Shown one piece after another: positions 35,101-47,700 of a stretch of DNA of 64,000 nucleotides. Within the stretch, counting starts at the first letter, position 1. Each line of letters opens with the position of its first letter. The notes beneath the pieces are model-generated. The model was not told the DNA's origin, did not search any database, and saw nothing but the letters and a program-made list of their open reading frames with translations. The stretch covers positions 8,271,018-8,335,017 of the forward strand of contig WARS01000071.1 in NCBI GenBank assembly GCA_008933995.1, given 5' to 3'. This DNA is from Datnioides undecimradiatus. Taxonomy: Eukaryota > Chordata > Actinopteri > Lobotiformes > Datnioididae. The position numbers and the translations under genes are program-made.

Positions 35101-38100
35101 TTGACATTTATTTTAATGAATTAACACTCCAGTCTATAAAAGATAAGAAAATAATTGAAAGGGTCTTAAACAAAATTGGTAGTGTCGCTAATTATTACCT
35201 TTTAGTCCAAAACCCAAATTTATTCAGTTAACAATCAGCCTCCTTTGAATTCACAGCTAATTCAGCCATCATTCATTTCAGTATTTACAACAGGTCTTAA
35301 GATGTCGAACAGAGAAATGCAGCAGTCATTTCAATTTGATAATTATCTTTTGACTCAAAGTTTGCAGCCTTGTCAGCGACCCCGTGAGCAATCACGGAGC
35401 AATCATAGCTTTTTTCGCTAAATGCTAAAATCAGCCCGCTAACATGTTTAAAGTTACACTACACTGCTTCCTTGGTGACGTTTAGGTGTGGTGTTAATCA
35501 TGTTCCCCATCTGAATTTAGCTTATTAGTTTGCAACGTGTTGCAACAAACATCAAAATATTAGAGAAATTTACACTTTTACCTGATGATGACACGAAATC
35601 AAATGTTAAATTTCTGGACAAAATTTCATAGAAATCCATCCAATAGTCTGGAATAAATTTATGATTTCTTGTGCCACACTGCTAACATGGCTAAAAATAA
35701 TCAAATTTGACATTGATTAATCCAGGAACTAATCATTTTAGTGTTATTCCAGATAAAGTCATTGTTTGACGACATTAACACATTTTAGTTATCGGTTTAT
35801 AATAATGAAACGCACATTATTGATGCACAAGCACATAATCATGAAAGCGTGCTCACCTGTCAGAGTGTTCCTCCAACACCTGGTAAACGCTGATGCGGAA
35901 GGTCTCATTGTCGTACCGTTCGTGGATGAAGTCTTTATATATCCGAAACTCAGCAGCAGTGACGGCCTCGCCCTCTGGGATCCGTGAAAGGTCGAATCTG
36001 AACTCTTTGTGATGCCGCCGCACTGGTAGGAATTCCTTATCATGCTCCACTGCAAGAAATAAAGCAGTGATGCAAAATGTGTTAAGGTCAGACACAGAGG
36101 GATAATGTTTCATATGGCTGCCTATGAAACGCAATAGTTTTTGTGTGTGGTAGTGAGCTGCATCCTATAGACAGACGAAACACATGTTTGAGAAAGAAGT
36201 CGAGAACAAATGTCTTTTCCTCTCTTGAGTTTCGACAATTTAGTCTTCCTTCACAGTCCATCAAGCTCAGTCGTTAGCAAGGAGCTGACATAGCTTGTCA
36301 GAGTTTGGGTCAGTCACAGATTAAAAACATCTATAGATATGCACTACATATGTTGTCTTATGATTGAAACATTTATGAGGACTAGCACTAGGAGCGATGC
36401 ATCTGGCGCACACTGGGCCAATGATAGAGAGATGCGGGAGGACTTTGACAGCTTTATGAGCCACTTTCTTCTCCCTCTCTTCCTCTCATAGCCCCAGAGA
36501 GTCATCCAGTCTGCCCTTCATCTGGTTCTCATGAGTTGGGGCTCCATGTTTGGTGTACCCCATCCACATCCCCTCCTCTCTCTCTTTCTCTCATCCCCCA
36601 CATCACAGCTCTCCAACCCCCAACCCTGCAACCCCGAAGACATGGCCGCCTTGACCCTGCTTCTCTCATGTCCCAGCAGGATATCCCAGGGGTCAGCGCC
36701 TTGTCTCTCATCATCTCCTGGCTCTCCCCCCACCTCCCTCTTCATCAACTGTCAGCCAGACCCCCCACACATGCACACAACCATACATATACAAACACGA
36801 ATGCACACAAACACATTAAATGATTTAGCTTGTATGTAACACCATGAAAGCGCTATCTGCCCAGACTGCTGTGCAGATAACAAAAAGTTATTATATGGGC
36901 TAATTCATCATTTAATTTCCTAACGTTGTTGAGAAATTCCAATCCAAACCACAACTGAGAAGCTGATGGCGTTGATAAAGGAGAGGATTTAACCTCTGAA
37001 GACCTCGACTGTATGTACAAAACTTCATGGCAACCAGTCAAATAGTATTTGAATTATTTCAGTCTGGACAAAAGTGTGAATCAATAATTACAATAACACG
37101 CTCAGTGCGGCTCGATATCGACAGAGAAAGTCCTCCCCAGCAGCAACTCGCCCTGCCACACTCAGCAGCCATCCATCAACCATCTTTACTGCTAAACACT
37201 ATTTTATTAGAGTCCACTGCCTCTGAACTCTGCACAGCTTTAGCCAGAAAAAAAAACAAGGCCCAGGAGTTTTGCCAAGCTATCATAACACTCACGAACA
37301 CATGAACGAGCACACACACACACTTTCTGATGACAGCATACTTGTTCTGTACCAGCTGTCAGTAATATAAGTGTGCAATGATGTAAATGTTATGCATGTT
37401 TTGCTACAAAGTGCGGTGTCATTTCTTTCACTGCACACCTGCCTCTTTGTCCTCCTCAGCCCTGTTTCCCCTCTTCCCTCATATGTAGCTTCCCCAGTGG
37501 ACCCTCTCCCCTACATACCCTTTCATTTATGTCTCTATTAAACCCAGTTGCTGAAGGACATTATACAAAGGCAGCACTGTGAGATGATTGGCCAGAGCAG
37601 GAGTAAAGAAAGGATCTAATTACTGTTCAATGAGGGACAGCTCTGCTCTCTGTTGGCCATTACATGGCCTAGCTTTAGGCTCCCATTGTCCTCAGTCTGC
37701 TACGGGCACACATTGGACCAGTTTAAAAAGCTGTAGGACTTTTCCTGAAAACAATAAAGTTCAAGGTTATATCATTAATGTAGACCTGAGCCTATTCAAC
37801 ATCACGTCCACCAACACATCAACTTATTCACTACCTGTTTTCCTTCTACCAACCCGCTCTCTGCCCACACTTGCGCCAGTCCTGCACTGTGGACTCCTCC
37901 ATCAATCAGGGCTTTCATCAAAGCCCCCACCCTCCAAGTCACCCTTTACAATGTTACCCTGAGTGTGTTGACAATGCATACATTCTCCTGCTGAATAGGT
38001 CTGAAGCTCATGGGAGTCACTGACGTGATTCACACCTGCAGCTCACCTCACACTCAGACTCTACTACGCACTGTACACTATCACAGTGGTTCGCGATCTT

Positions 38101-41100
38101 TTAGGCCCTTCAAACAAAGCAGCGATGGCCTATGAACTCAGTTGCAGCCTCTATGGTGTTGTTGCCTAAACCCAACTTTACATTAAGTCAAAGTGTAGTG
38201 TAAAATAGAGAAAATTCTGAAAAAATACAATTTACGTAACAGAAATGCGTTTTTTTGTGACTCCCTCAGATTTATCTTAGGGTACTCAGGTTGGGAACCA
38301 ATGTACTATCATACAAGATCCAGGCAGCAACTCAAAAATCAGTTCATTGGAATAGTTTTGTTTTGATGTGACCACATGATTGAATAAAGGCAAACTAACT
38401 CAACTTCTCTCACGTAATGCACATAGTGGAGGTGGATACACTTCATCGCACAGAAAAAGGTCATGTCATGGGTGATGTTTCATAAATTTACATTATTAGT
38501 CACACATATTAACAATAGCAAAATGTTCTTGATTTCAATCAGATTTCACAGCATTACCAGAAACACATGTCATCATAAGGACATTATTCTATATTAAAAC
38601 GCGCAGCATAAAAAAGTAATGACTCCCATTTTTATTTTATTATCAACCCAGGGAACAATTACGTCATGTGTTTGGTACCCTCACACACATTCTTATTTTT
38701 GCTTTATACCTCTCTGCTCCAGGGCTTGCTTATTCTTCCACCACACCAGGGATTTCTCCCTCCTCCTGTAACCCAGTGCAGGTGCACTCCCTCTGGGGTG
38801 GGAGCCAAACCTGTTCTTTAGCCTCCGGAGCAGCTGCCCGCCCCTTCACTGTAAAAGCTCTTTATCTTTGCATGTGAGAACAGCTGGATGCTGCTGTGAA
38901 ACTCCCACACTAACTATTTCTCTCGCATCGCTTTCCATTTTTACTCTTCGGTGCCTGAATTTCATACGTACAGTTTGAAGGAAGATGAGAGCAGCCTGCA
39001 GGGTGTAGCATTATCCTCTGCTATGATTCTGCCTTTGTCTCTCAGCTTCGTTCTCTTCTCTTAAAGGCCGTTATAGCAGTATGGCAGTCATTAGATGAGA
39101 GGAAGAGGCACAGTCAAAGCCAAGCGGGTGCATTTATGACTTCCTCTGGGAGGAAGTGAGTAGCCATTGCCCCACCTGTGTCGCAAACACACATACACCA
39201 CAAACATGGCGAACACACCCTGTCATGCCACATGAGCCCTTCATTCTGAATAGCCGGTGTCCAGAACGGTTGCTGCTCCTCACACACACACGCGTGCACA
39301 CTTGCACGCACACAAACAACTATCACAAAGTATTTCCTGCAAAGTGAACGTTCTTGTGCGTCACAGCACGGTAACACAATCATTATGGGTTTCTGTAATC
39401 CATAATTAGAGATGCAAAAACGCACACACGCAAAGAGACAAACACACACAAGCACACAAACATACACATACACAGAGAGCTGCTTTTATCATTCAGCCTG
39501 ACATCTGATCTGCTTTTTATACAAACTGCTGATGATGCACAGTTATCCCACATCATTTGACTCGTGCAGGCCACACACGTGCACAGCTGCACACATCAGA
39601 GATGTCAGATGGTGATGACTTCTCCATCCTCCAAACCTACTGTGCACCTGGCAACCAGAGGGTTACTTCTGTAAGAACTCTGTGTTAGCATCGTTCAGGA
39701 TTTATGCTTTCCCCCGGGAGGTGTACAGCTTCCTTATCGTGTTCTCCACTGCTGGGAGTCTGTGCCTGCTAACGGCCATAACCTCAGATCTTTTTTCTTG
39801 AAATAGTCAACAGAAATTATCTGAGGTTCACTACCCTGCAGCCATACTGTGATTTCTGATTTAATTTCATTTAACATGTGGGTTATTTTACATATACTAA
39901 AATAGTTGTAATAACTCAAAATCTGTCAAAACATTGCTGTACCCTGTTTTGTCCATTCTAATCTCTTGACTGTCTTTAAAAAATGTGTGTTAATCTATAT
40001 TTCAACTTATCAACTACTTTTCATGTCAACAAATGTCACCTAAAGACCAGATAACCGATCCTTTTGCCAAATCTGAGTAATGTTTTGTTTTTAGAAAACT
40101 GATAAAGCTTACTCTTTTGGGGGACAGAGCCCTGAACAGATTCCCTGTTTATGTCTGTTTACTGTTTGCTTATTACTGTTTGAGTTATCTCTTTTTAAAA
40201 AACAAAGCCATATATATTTTGTGAAGCATTTCACAAGATGAGAACAAATGGAATTAAGGCCGAGAGCCACAAGCTGTGCTGAGATGAACCAATGTATTGT
40301 TTTGTTGACAATAACACAGATCCAGAAATCCCCCAATTTCTTCACTCTTCCTGCATGTTCCTTCTCTTCATATTTCCCTCTCTTCTCCCGTCTCGCCCCC
40401 TCTACTACCAGGCCTCTAGACCTAAGACACTTCTCCGACACCTCAGGCTCCGGAGCAGCAGCGGACAAATCTGACGGCTCGCATTAGCCCAAGTGTCTGT
40501 TCGGCACCCTCACACCCCTCAGTCCCGCCTTGCACGCTTCCGCTGCTCCGCAGGGGGGGGGTCTCACCCCTGGCACCACTCTCACTTCTCTCAACCGACA
40601 GCTTAAGCTCCCCCTCCCCTCCCACCTTCAGCTCCCTTGAGATGACTGTGCCACCATTATCCACACCTCATTCTCTATCCTCCGTAGAGCCCAGTAGCTC
40701 TAACAGCACACCTGTTTCTCCAGATCAATCAAATCATGTTTAGATCATTTCAGGAAAAGAATCTGGAGGTGAATGACAGGAACTGTAACACTACATAGAG
40801 TCAGGCGTTTGATTGATGCCCCATAATGATCTGTCTCTTTCTCTCATTCTGTTGCTCTTACTTCAACAATGTTTTAAGCACAGCACAGGGAACAAGTAAG
40901 TCATAGTTTCCGTAAGCTAAAAGGAGAGCGGAGAAGAAAAACGAGTGCAAGGAAGGGGCAGATTGCTCAAGATGTTTATCCTATAAAGAGTAAAGAGGGT
41001 TTGATCTCTTGGGTACCCGGTGACTACCCACAGTAGGGCGATTACCACGTTAGGAAACATCCTGCCCAATGGCAACTACTGATGACATCATGCCTGTGTG

Positions 41101-44100
41101 ATGTATTTGTACTGCTGTAGGGCTTGACAGCACGGGCTCCCTGGGAAAGGGGTCAGCAGAGTTTCATGCTATAACTTACTCACACTTAACGATCATTTAC
41201 TCACTGCACTGTGTGTGTGTGTGTGCGTGTGTGTGTGTGTGCAGGATCACATTTTGCCTTTGAGTAGAAGCAGTAACCACAGGAAGAAGAGTCTTTACAT
41301 TTAAGACTTGTGGTCAAACCAAGCCTTTCTGAGCTTTCTAGCCTGTAGGCAACAGAGAAGTCTCAGATCATTCACTCACAGCAGCTCCGTTGACCTCTCT
41401 CTCTCCCTCTCACTGAGGCCATCAAACTGTAGTGCTGGTTCCACCTCATGCATCACTGGGCATCATGGACCAGAAATTTATATTTTATATGTAACAGCCT
41501 GAAACTCGTAGGAATGTATCTGACTGTAAAGTCTCTCTGCCTTTGTCCTTTGCAGAGCACCTGCGCAGCAGCTGTGTTAAAGAGTCGGTTCATCCAAACC
41601 ACAAAATCACATTTATTCACTTACCTCTATTATTATCTATTCATAGTTTTAATTTGAATGGCTTTTCACTTTCTGATGAAGACATACACCCTGCAGTTGT
41701 GGTGGATCAAACAAATGAGATTTAACAAGTTGTTTTTGTGACCTGCATTAACAGCCAGGCTAGTTGTTTCCCTCTGTTTCCAGTCAATGTGCTAAGCTAA
41801 GGTAGCCGGCTGATGACTGTAGCCTCATAATTCCCGGACAGACTGGACAAGAGTGATATCAGTCTTCCCGTCTAACTCTAGGCATGCTTCCCAGAATGTC
41901 AACCTAATCTTTTTTTTTTTTTTTGCAAAAGTGTTTTGAGATATTAATTTCTGTGATTTCTGGATGTAATACTGTTTGTGGTGCGGATAACAAAAAAATC
42001 ATCTCTTTAAAGAATCAGACTTCCTGTCAAGTACAATTTCTTCAACACTGTTAGTAGAGAGAAGTGTTTGATCTCAGTCTTTTTTATTGCCGTTTTTATG
42101 TCTTTATAATTTGGATGAAACTCGGCTTTATTGTAAGACAAAAAGGCGAATCTGAGACCACACTACAGTGACTCTGAAGGGCCCGCGGGACTGATTGAGT
42201 CATCTTTGAAATCAGAGCTTAGACATCATCATCATGTTCCCTCGGAGGTCTGTCAAGAGACTGGTGAAAGGCAACGGTGACAAAGAAACCACGTCTTAAA
42301 TCTTTAGCGTTCATTGTTCTGTGGTGTGATATAATGTGTTGAGAGACAGGGATGATGGGGTTTACAGAGATCTGTGTCACGCAGTGCAGGATCTCTCCCT
42401 GCTAACACCGCTGTAACCATCTGCAACTTCCTCTCAACTGCAGGATGAAACAACTCAGAGACGAAGAACCACAGCCATTCAGTTTTCCCCACTCACTCTT
42501 CCCCTCATCCCCTTGCTTTTATGTTCTTTAATTTTGTGGCCGCAGGGGCCACACCCTCCCCAACCAGCCAAGCCGCCTCTTATTATAGACCTCAGGAAAA
42601 TTCACATACAATACGCACATTGGCACAAAGAGACACACAGATGTGTCTACACGGTGTCTACATAAAACTTTTTATAATTTCCCCCTGCATCCCAGAGCGG
42701 CATCTTATGCACACACGACGGACACATTGGCACCCTGATTTTAACAGCTTGTTGTTTATTTTGTTTAATTACAGCCCACTGCTTTTTTAAAATAAACAAA
42801 ATCGCTGTGGAGGAAACACAAGGGAACTGCAGCTGCACACTCAGCCAAATAAATAGAAAGCTGCAACATGTATTTCATATTCCACGCTGCAAAATTTCAT
42901 CACTTATCATAAAAACACTTGCGTCGAGTTTTTTACAAGCTCTGATTTGGCTGTCGGAAACCTGGTGAGGAATCTGGTCAGTATTACGGGCTTCCGCTAA
43001 CGCAATCTTCCGCTAGAAGAACTTACACACATCACACAGTGCAGCTGGTGACTGGGCAGGGTAGGTGGCTCTAAAATAGTGTTTTACTATGCACAAACAC
43101 ACATAACTGCCCTAACATGAATGCTCCAAAGCACATTATGTTCCCACATGGAGAAGCAATAAATAAAGAAACGCATTTGGTTTAAAGACATGCACCGCTT
43201 CTACTCATGTGATGACCCAACTTTATCTTCTCCTGTTAACGTGGCCTTTCCTCTCTCCTTTCTTCCTCTCTCCTTTCCTTCTTCTCTCATCCCCTTCCCC
43301 CCTCTCCCTGTCAGTGCCCCTGTACCAAGTAAAGAGCGCTCTATTTGTTTTTGCAGCCGCGGAGCTGTTGGTCCCAGGATCTCTGGCTGTGCTCTGGCCC
43401 ACATCTGCTCTCTCGGCTTCGCCGCTTGGTACCCGCCGTCATAGAAGTGCAGGGGAGTCTTATGTGCTGCCGGCCACTGATAAGGCAAGGCCAAAGTAAC
43501 CCAGATGAAAGAGAAGTGGGTGGAAATTTCATTCATTCTGCACTTTCATAATCTCACAGCTCACTTTAATGCTTCAACTATTCCTTTTTTTAAAATGCAT
43601 TTTTCAATGTTCTCATATTGTCTACGGGGCAAATTATGCATGTTGACCACAAAATTGGACCTACTTTTGGAGTGATAGTCAGAGAAAGGAAAGGGTCGGG
43701 GCAGGAGAGTGAAATTATTAGAAAAACTAAAATGAGCCCAACATTCCTGGCAATGAAGGAGGTCCGTCCATCACTGAAGCAGAGCTAGAACGCCCGCTGC
43801 TTAGTACATCTGGGCCTTTTGACCACTCGCCACATTGTCAAGTCCCACCCGCAGAGTGTTTCATCATCTCTCTCAGCAAGTGCCTCAGCCTGGCCAAGAG
43901 CACAGAGGCTCTGCTATGCACATCCAGATGTCATTCTGGACTCCTGGGTTCAACAGGTGAATCCGAGAGATTAGAAATGGAAAAAACAGGATTTTCCTGG
44001 ATCTCCTCAGCTGTGGACCTTGTAAAGCTGCCTGAGAGGATTATGAGAGGAGAGGTTCTTTGTTTCCATTTGAGGTATTTATTTACACACCTCAATGTAA

Positions 44101-44573
44101 TACATCAAACTGTGGGGAACATTAAGAGAAATTACCTGACAGTAAGGCAGGGCTGTCTGTACCAACTGTTACATTCCTCTGCTTCTGCTCACTCCCTGTC
44201 CAGCAGAAGGCAATAAAGCATGCACTCAATAACACTAATTAGCTCCAGAAACATTCCTTTTGGGCAAAAAAAACGTGTGCCTCTCTGAACACATATGCAT
44301 GCATGTATATACACATACATGTGTTTTAAGTCCACTGGGAGTGTGTACAGAAGCGATTACATAAATCTACAGGAGGGAAAAAAGTGTACACACAGTGTCA
44401 AGGACAAGCTGCAAGCACAGAGGAATGACAGGCCTTCAACAGATACTTGTGTTTTCATTTTCTGGTCCTCATGTGATGAGAAGGCTCCTCACACATTTGA
44501 GGAAGCAGCTTTCAGTGTGAGATGGAGAGACTGAGATGAAGAAATCCATCAAACTAAAACAAGTAAACGCTGG

Positions 44574-44613
<40 letters not shown>

Positions 44614-44699
44614 GTGTGTGTCTGTGTGTGTTTATGAGAGGCAGAACGAGTGAGAAATGAAGTCAAGAGAAAGGGAGAGCTGTGGTTTGGGTTCAGAGA

Positions 44700-44737
<38 letters not shown>

Positions 44738-47700
44738 ATGTGTGAGAGAGAGAGAGACAGAGAGAGGTGGGGAGTGGAAAAACACACAAAAGAACTTGAG
44801 AAAGTGTTGAAATGTTTTATGTCTGGAAGCACGGGAGGTTTAAACCCCTGGAGGTGAGGGCCAGAGCATTAGGTTGGAGACTAAACACCACACAACACCA
44901 CTGGGACTATATGATAACTAACTAATTAAAACTAGGAGGCCAGCGCTGATAATCAATACTGTTGGTTCAGGAGGGTAGAAAGGGAAATTTGGTATCAGAT
45001 GGTCCTGCGTGTGGGACAGATTGGAGACAGGGCCAGACATGATGTTGGAGGTCGAGATGAGGGGACTCGCTGGACTCTGAAAAGATAAAGTTTCTCTGCA
45101 CAGCTGCTTTGGCCTGCAGACAGAGGGAAACATCTGTATTAATCTCAACACCATGGGCAACCCACTGTGGAGAGGAATGCAAGAAGCAATAGAAGCGAGG
45201 GTTGGGAGAGAGTGAGCGGTCGATATGAGTGTGTTTGATACTGGAGCTATTCATGAAATTACAAGCGTGGAGCGCTCCGCTTCGGTGGTATCAGCTATAA
45301 AACTACAGCAGCATGCCACTAGCGTGACTGTAGAGTGACACAGCTGCTTCTGAACACGTAGCTGTGAGCGCGTGCGTGTGCTGGTGACACAACGCTGTCT
45401 GAAAGCCAAAGCCTCTAATAAATCCAAACTAATTCACCAGTTAGACATTTCTTCCCCTCCTGCTCTCTGTTACCTTTCTATTTACCCATTCTATAAAGCA
45501 CAGAGAGCTGGCAGTCGACCGTGTGGCAGCTCTTATGGGAGCAGACAGAAGGCCATGAGCGGCGGAGGGCCAGGTGGTGCTCTGTCAGGTCACCACGGTA
45601 ACGCAGAAGATAATTACCTGCTAGTGCACTGACTCATTCTGCCAAGTCTGTACGATACCTCTCCCCCTCCCCTCTCTGATCACAGCCTCAACTCACTAGT
45701 TAAATATGGGCAAAGCTTCAACATGACACAATACTGCTAAAACTCACGGGCAACATCACGGCTTGACTTGGCTGAGGTGACGGCGATCCAAATGTGGCGC
45801 ATTGCAACAGTGAGAGAAAGAAAGCAGAGGAGCTTTGTTTGTTTACTGCTTTTCAAGTCTGTTTAGTGAAATGTATCACATCTGGTGCAGATTAACAGCA
45901 GCACAACAGTGAGCAATTAAATGCACCCTGGTAGCACATTTTTTTTAGGATATTTGTTCAGTTATTAAGATCCTTTTACAACTGCCCCCCCTCTGAGCGC
46001 ACAGACGTGGAGGCTGACTAACAGCATCGCTGTTACACAGGCAGGGGCCAGGGTTTAGTTACTGATCTACGCAAATATATAAGGAGAAAGTAAAATCTCA
46101 CATATGAACTGAACACTAACACAAATGTGGTAGTACATTTTCTTTTTCTGAGCAAATCTTGGTTTGAAATGGAACTATTTTTTCAGTAGGTGCCAATGGG
46201 CTCGTGGGAAGTTGGGAAGTACTAAGAGACAACAGCATCATGATAATAATATCCATAGTATACATAATAGTATGAATGTTGTTGGCTTCTGTCTTTTCAT
46301 GGGATTTGTTGACAATTTAAAAAAAAAATGTCAGTCTTAGCCGTTAGCTTAAAACAATGACGTGATAAGACTATCATCATGAATTATTGGTTAGCCCTCA
46401 TGTACACACGCATACACAAACATGGATTTAAGAGTCGCCTTTTCCTCACATTCGCCTAAGGCTACAGTAATCTGCGTCAGGTTCCACGAGAACAGTGAAA
46501 ATAAGGAAGCTGTGACTAACGCACCTCACGATAACATTTTACAGTAAAAGGCCAAAATCTCCCTCCCACACAAACACAGGTAACGAGGCTGCCACTGTTT
46601 CAGTCATCCAGGATGCAAACAGCAGACGTCCAAGTCACAGCACTTTCCTTTGGTCTAGGGGTGTAAATGAGCATTTAGCGTTTGGGCATTATGAGTGTTT
46701 TTGTGTGTGTGTGTGTCCCTAGATGGCTGAGTATGACTGTCCTGTGTGAGAGATTGATATGAACTGCACTGCAGCTGAGCACAAGCCAAAGTAGTGGCCC
46801 TGGAAGCTGTGGTTTGTTAAGGGGGAAATGCTTTAATTCATGGTGGTTGAGGGCTAATGCTGCCAGAGACCACTGGAACTACATTAAGTTATTATTACAA
46901 AAAGATGTGCTTGTGTGTGAGTATACATGTGTGTGCAAACAGAAGGATAGATGTATAAATATTATAAATATTGGCAGGCAATACGATAAAATGCAACTTT
47001 TATGTTATTTGTATTCTTTTCTGTTGCCACCTTGTGAGACGGGGAATGTCTGTGTTGCGTCAACTTGCTGGCGTGTTATCATGGCATGTCCGGCACACAC
47101 CCAGCGCCCGGGTGACCTGTGTTTCGTGCAGCGGTGTACATTCTGAATGTATGCTGTAAGCCATTTACACAGCTGGGCTTTTAAAAGTGACTCAGTCAGA
47201 GGACGTCCCTGGCCTGGGGTCTGTCCCAAAGCCCACACCCGCCCTTGCTGGCTGCGCTAGAGTCTGCAACACTCGCACACACTGACAACAAAGTGTATCA
47301 GCTCCCCTGAGTGGCAATCGGGAAGAAAGGAGGAGGATTTCTTTGATATTAAGAAACTGTGTGGCTTATGAATTCTTGTACTTAGGTATGTGCTTTACAT
47401 TATTCCAGTGTAGCTCTATGGTGCGCCCTTCGTAACGTCAGACACATTTCTGTCATAGTATTTAACCTTAAATAAAAATACAAACCAGTGCATGAAAACA
47501 GGCCTCTCAAGAAGAAGCAGTAACCAGTGCACAGAGTCTGACTAATGTACCTTGGCACGGTAGTTATGGAGACATGCAGAGTTTGGAGGGACAGTTTTTA
47601 AATAAAAGCCACACTCATTTTGCTCTCAGACAACCTAAATACGAAAACAAACCCACAACGAGCAAATGTGGAAAGGAAGGAATTTGGAGAGGAAATAGTC

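Noticed and set aside
44196..44215. Second CTCF-like word CCAGCAGAAGGCAA in bmp7 intron 1
   Set aside because: Mismatch in the invariant GGGC core and at the last base, so not reported as a site.
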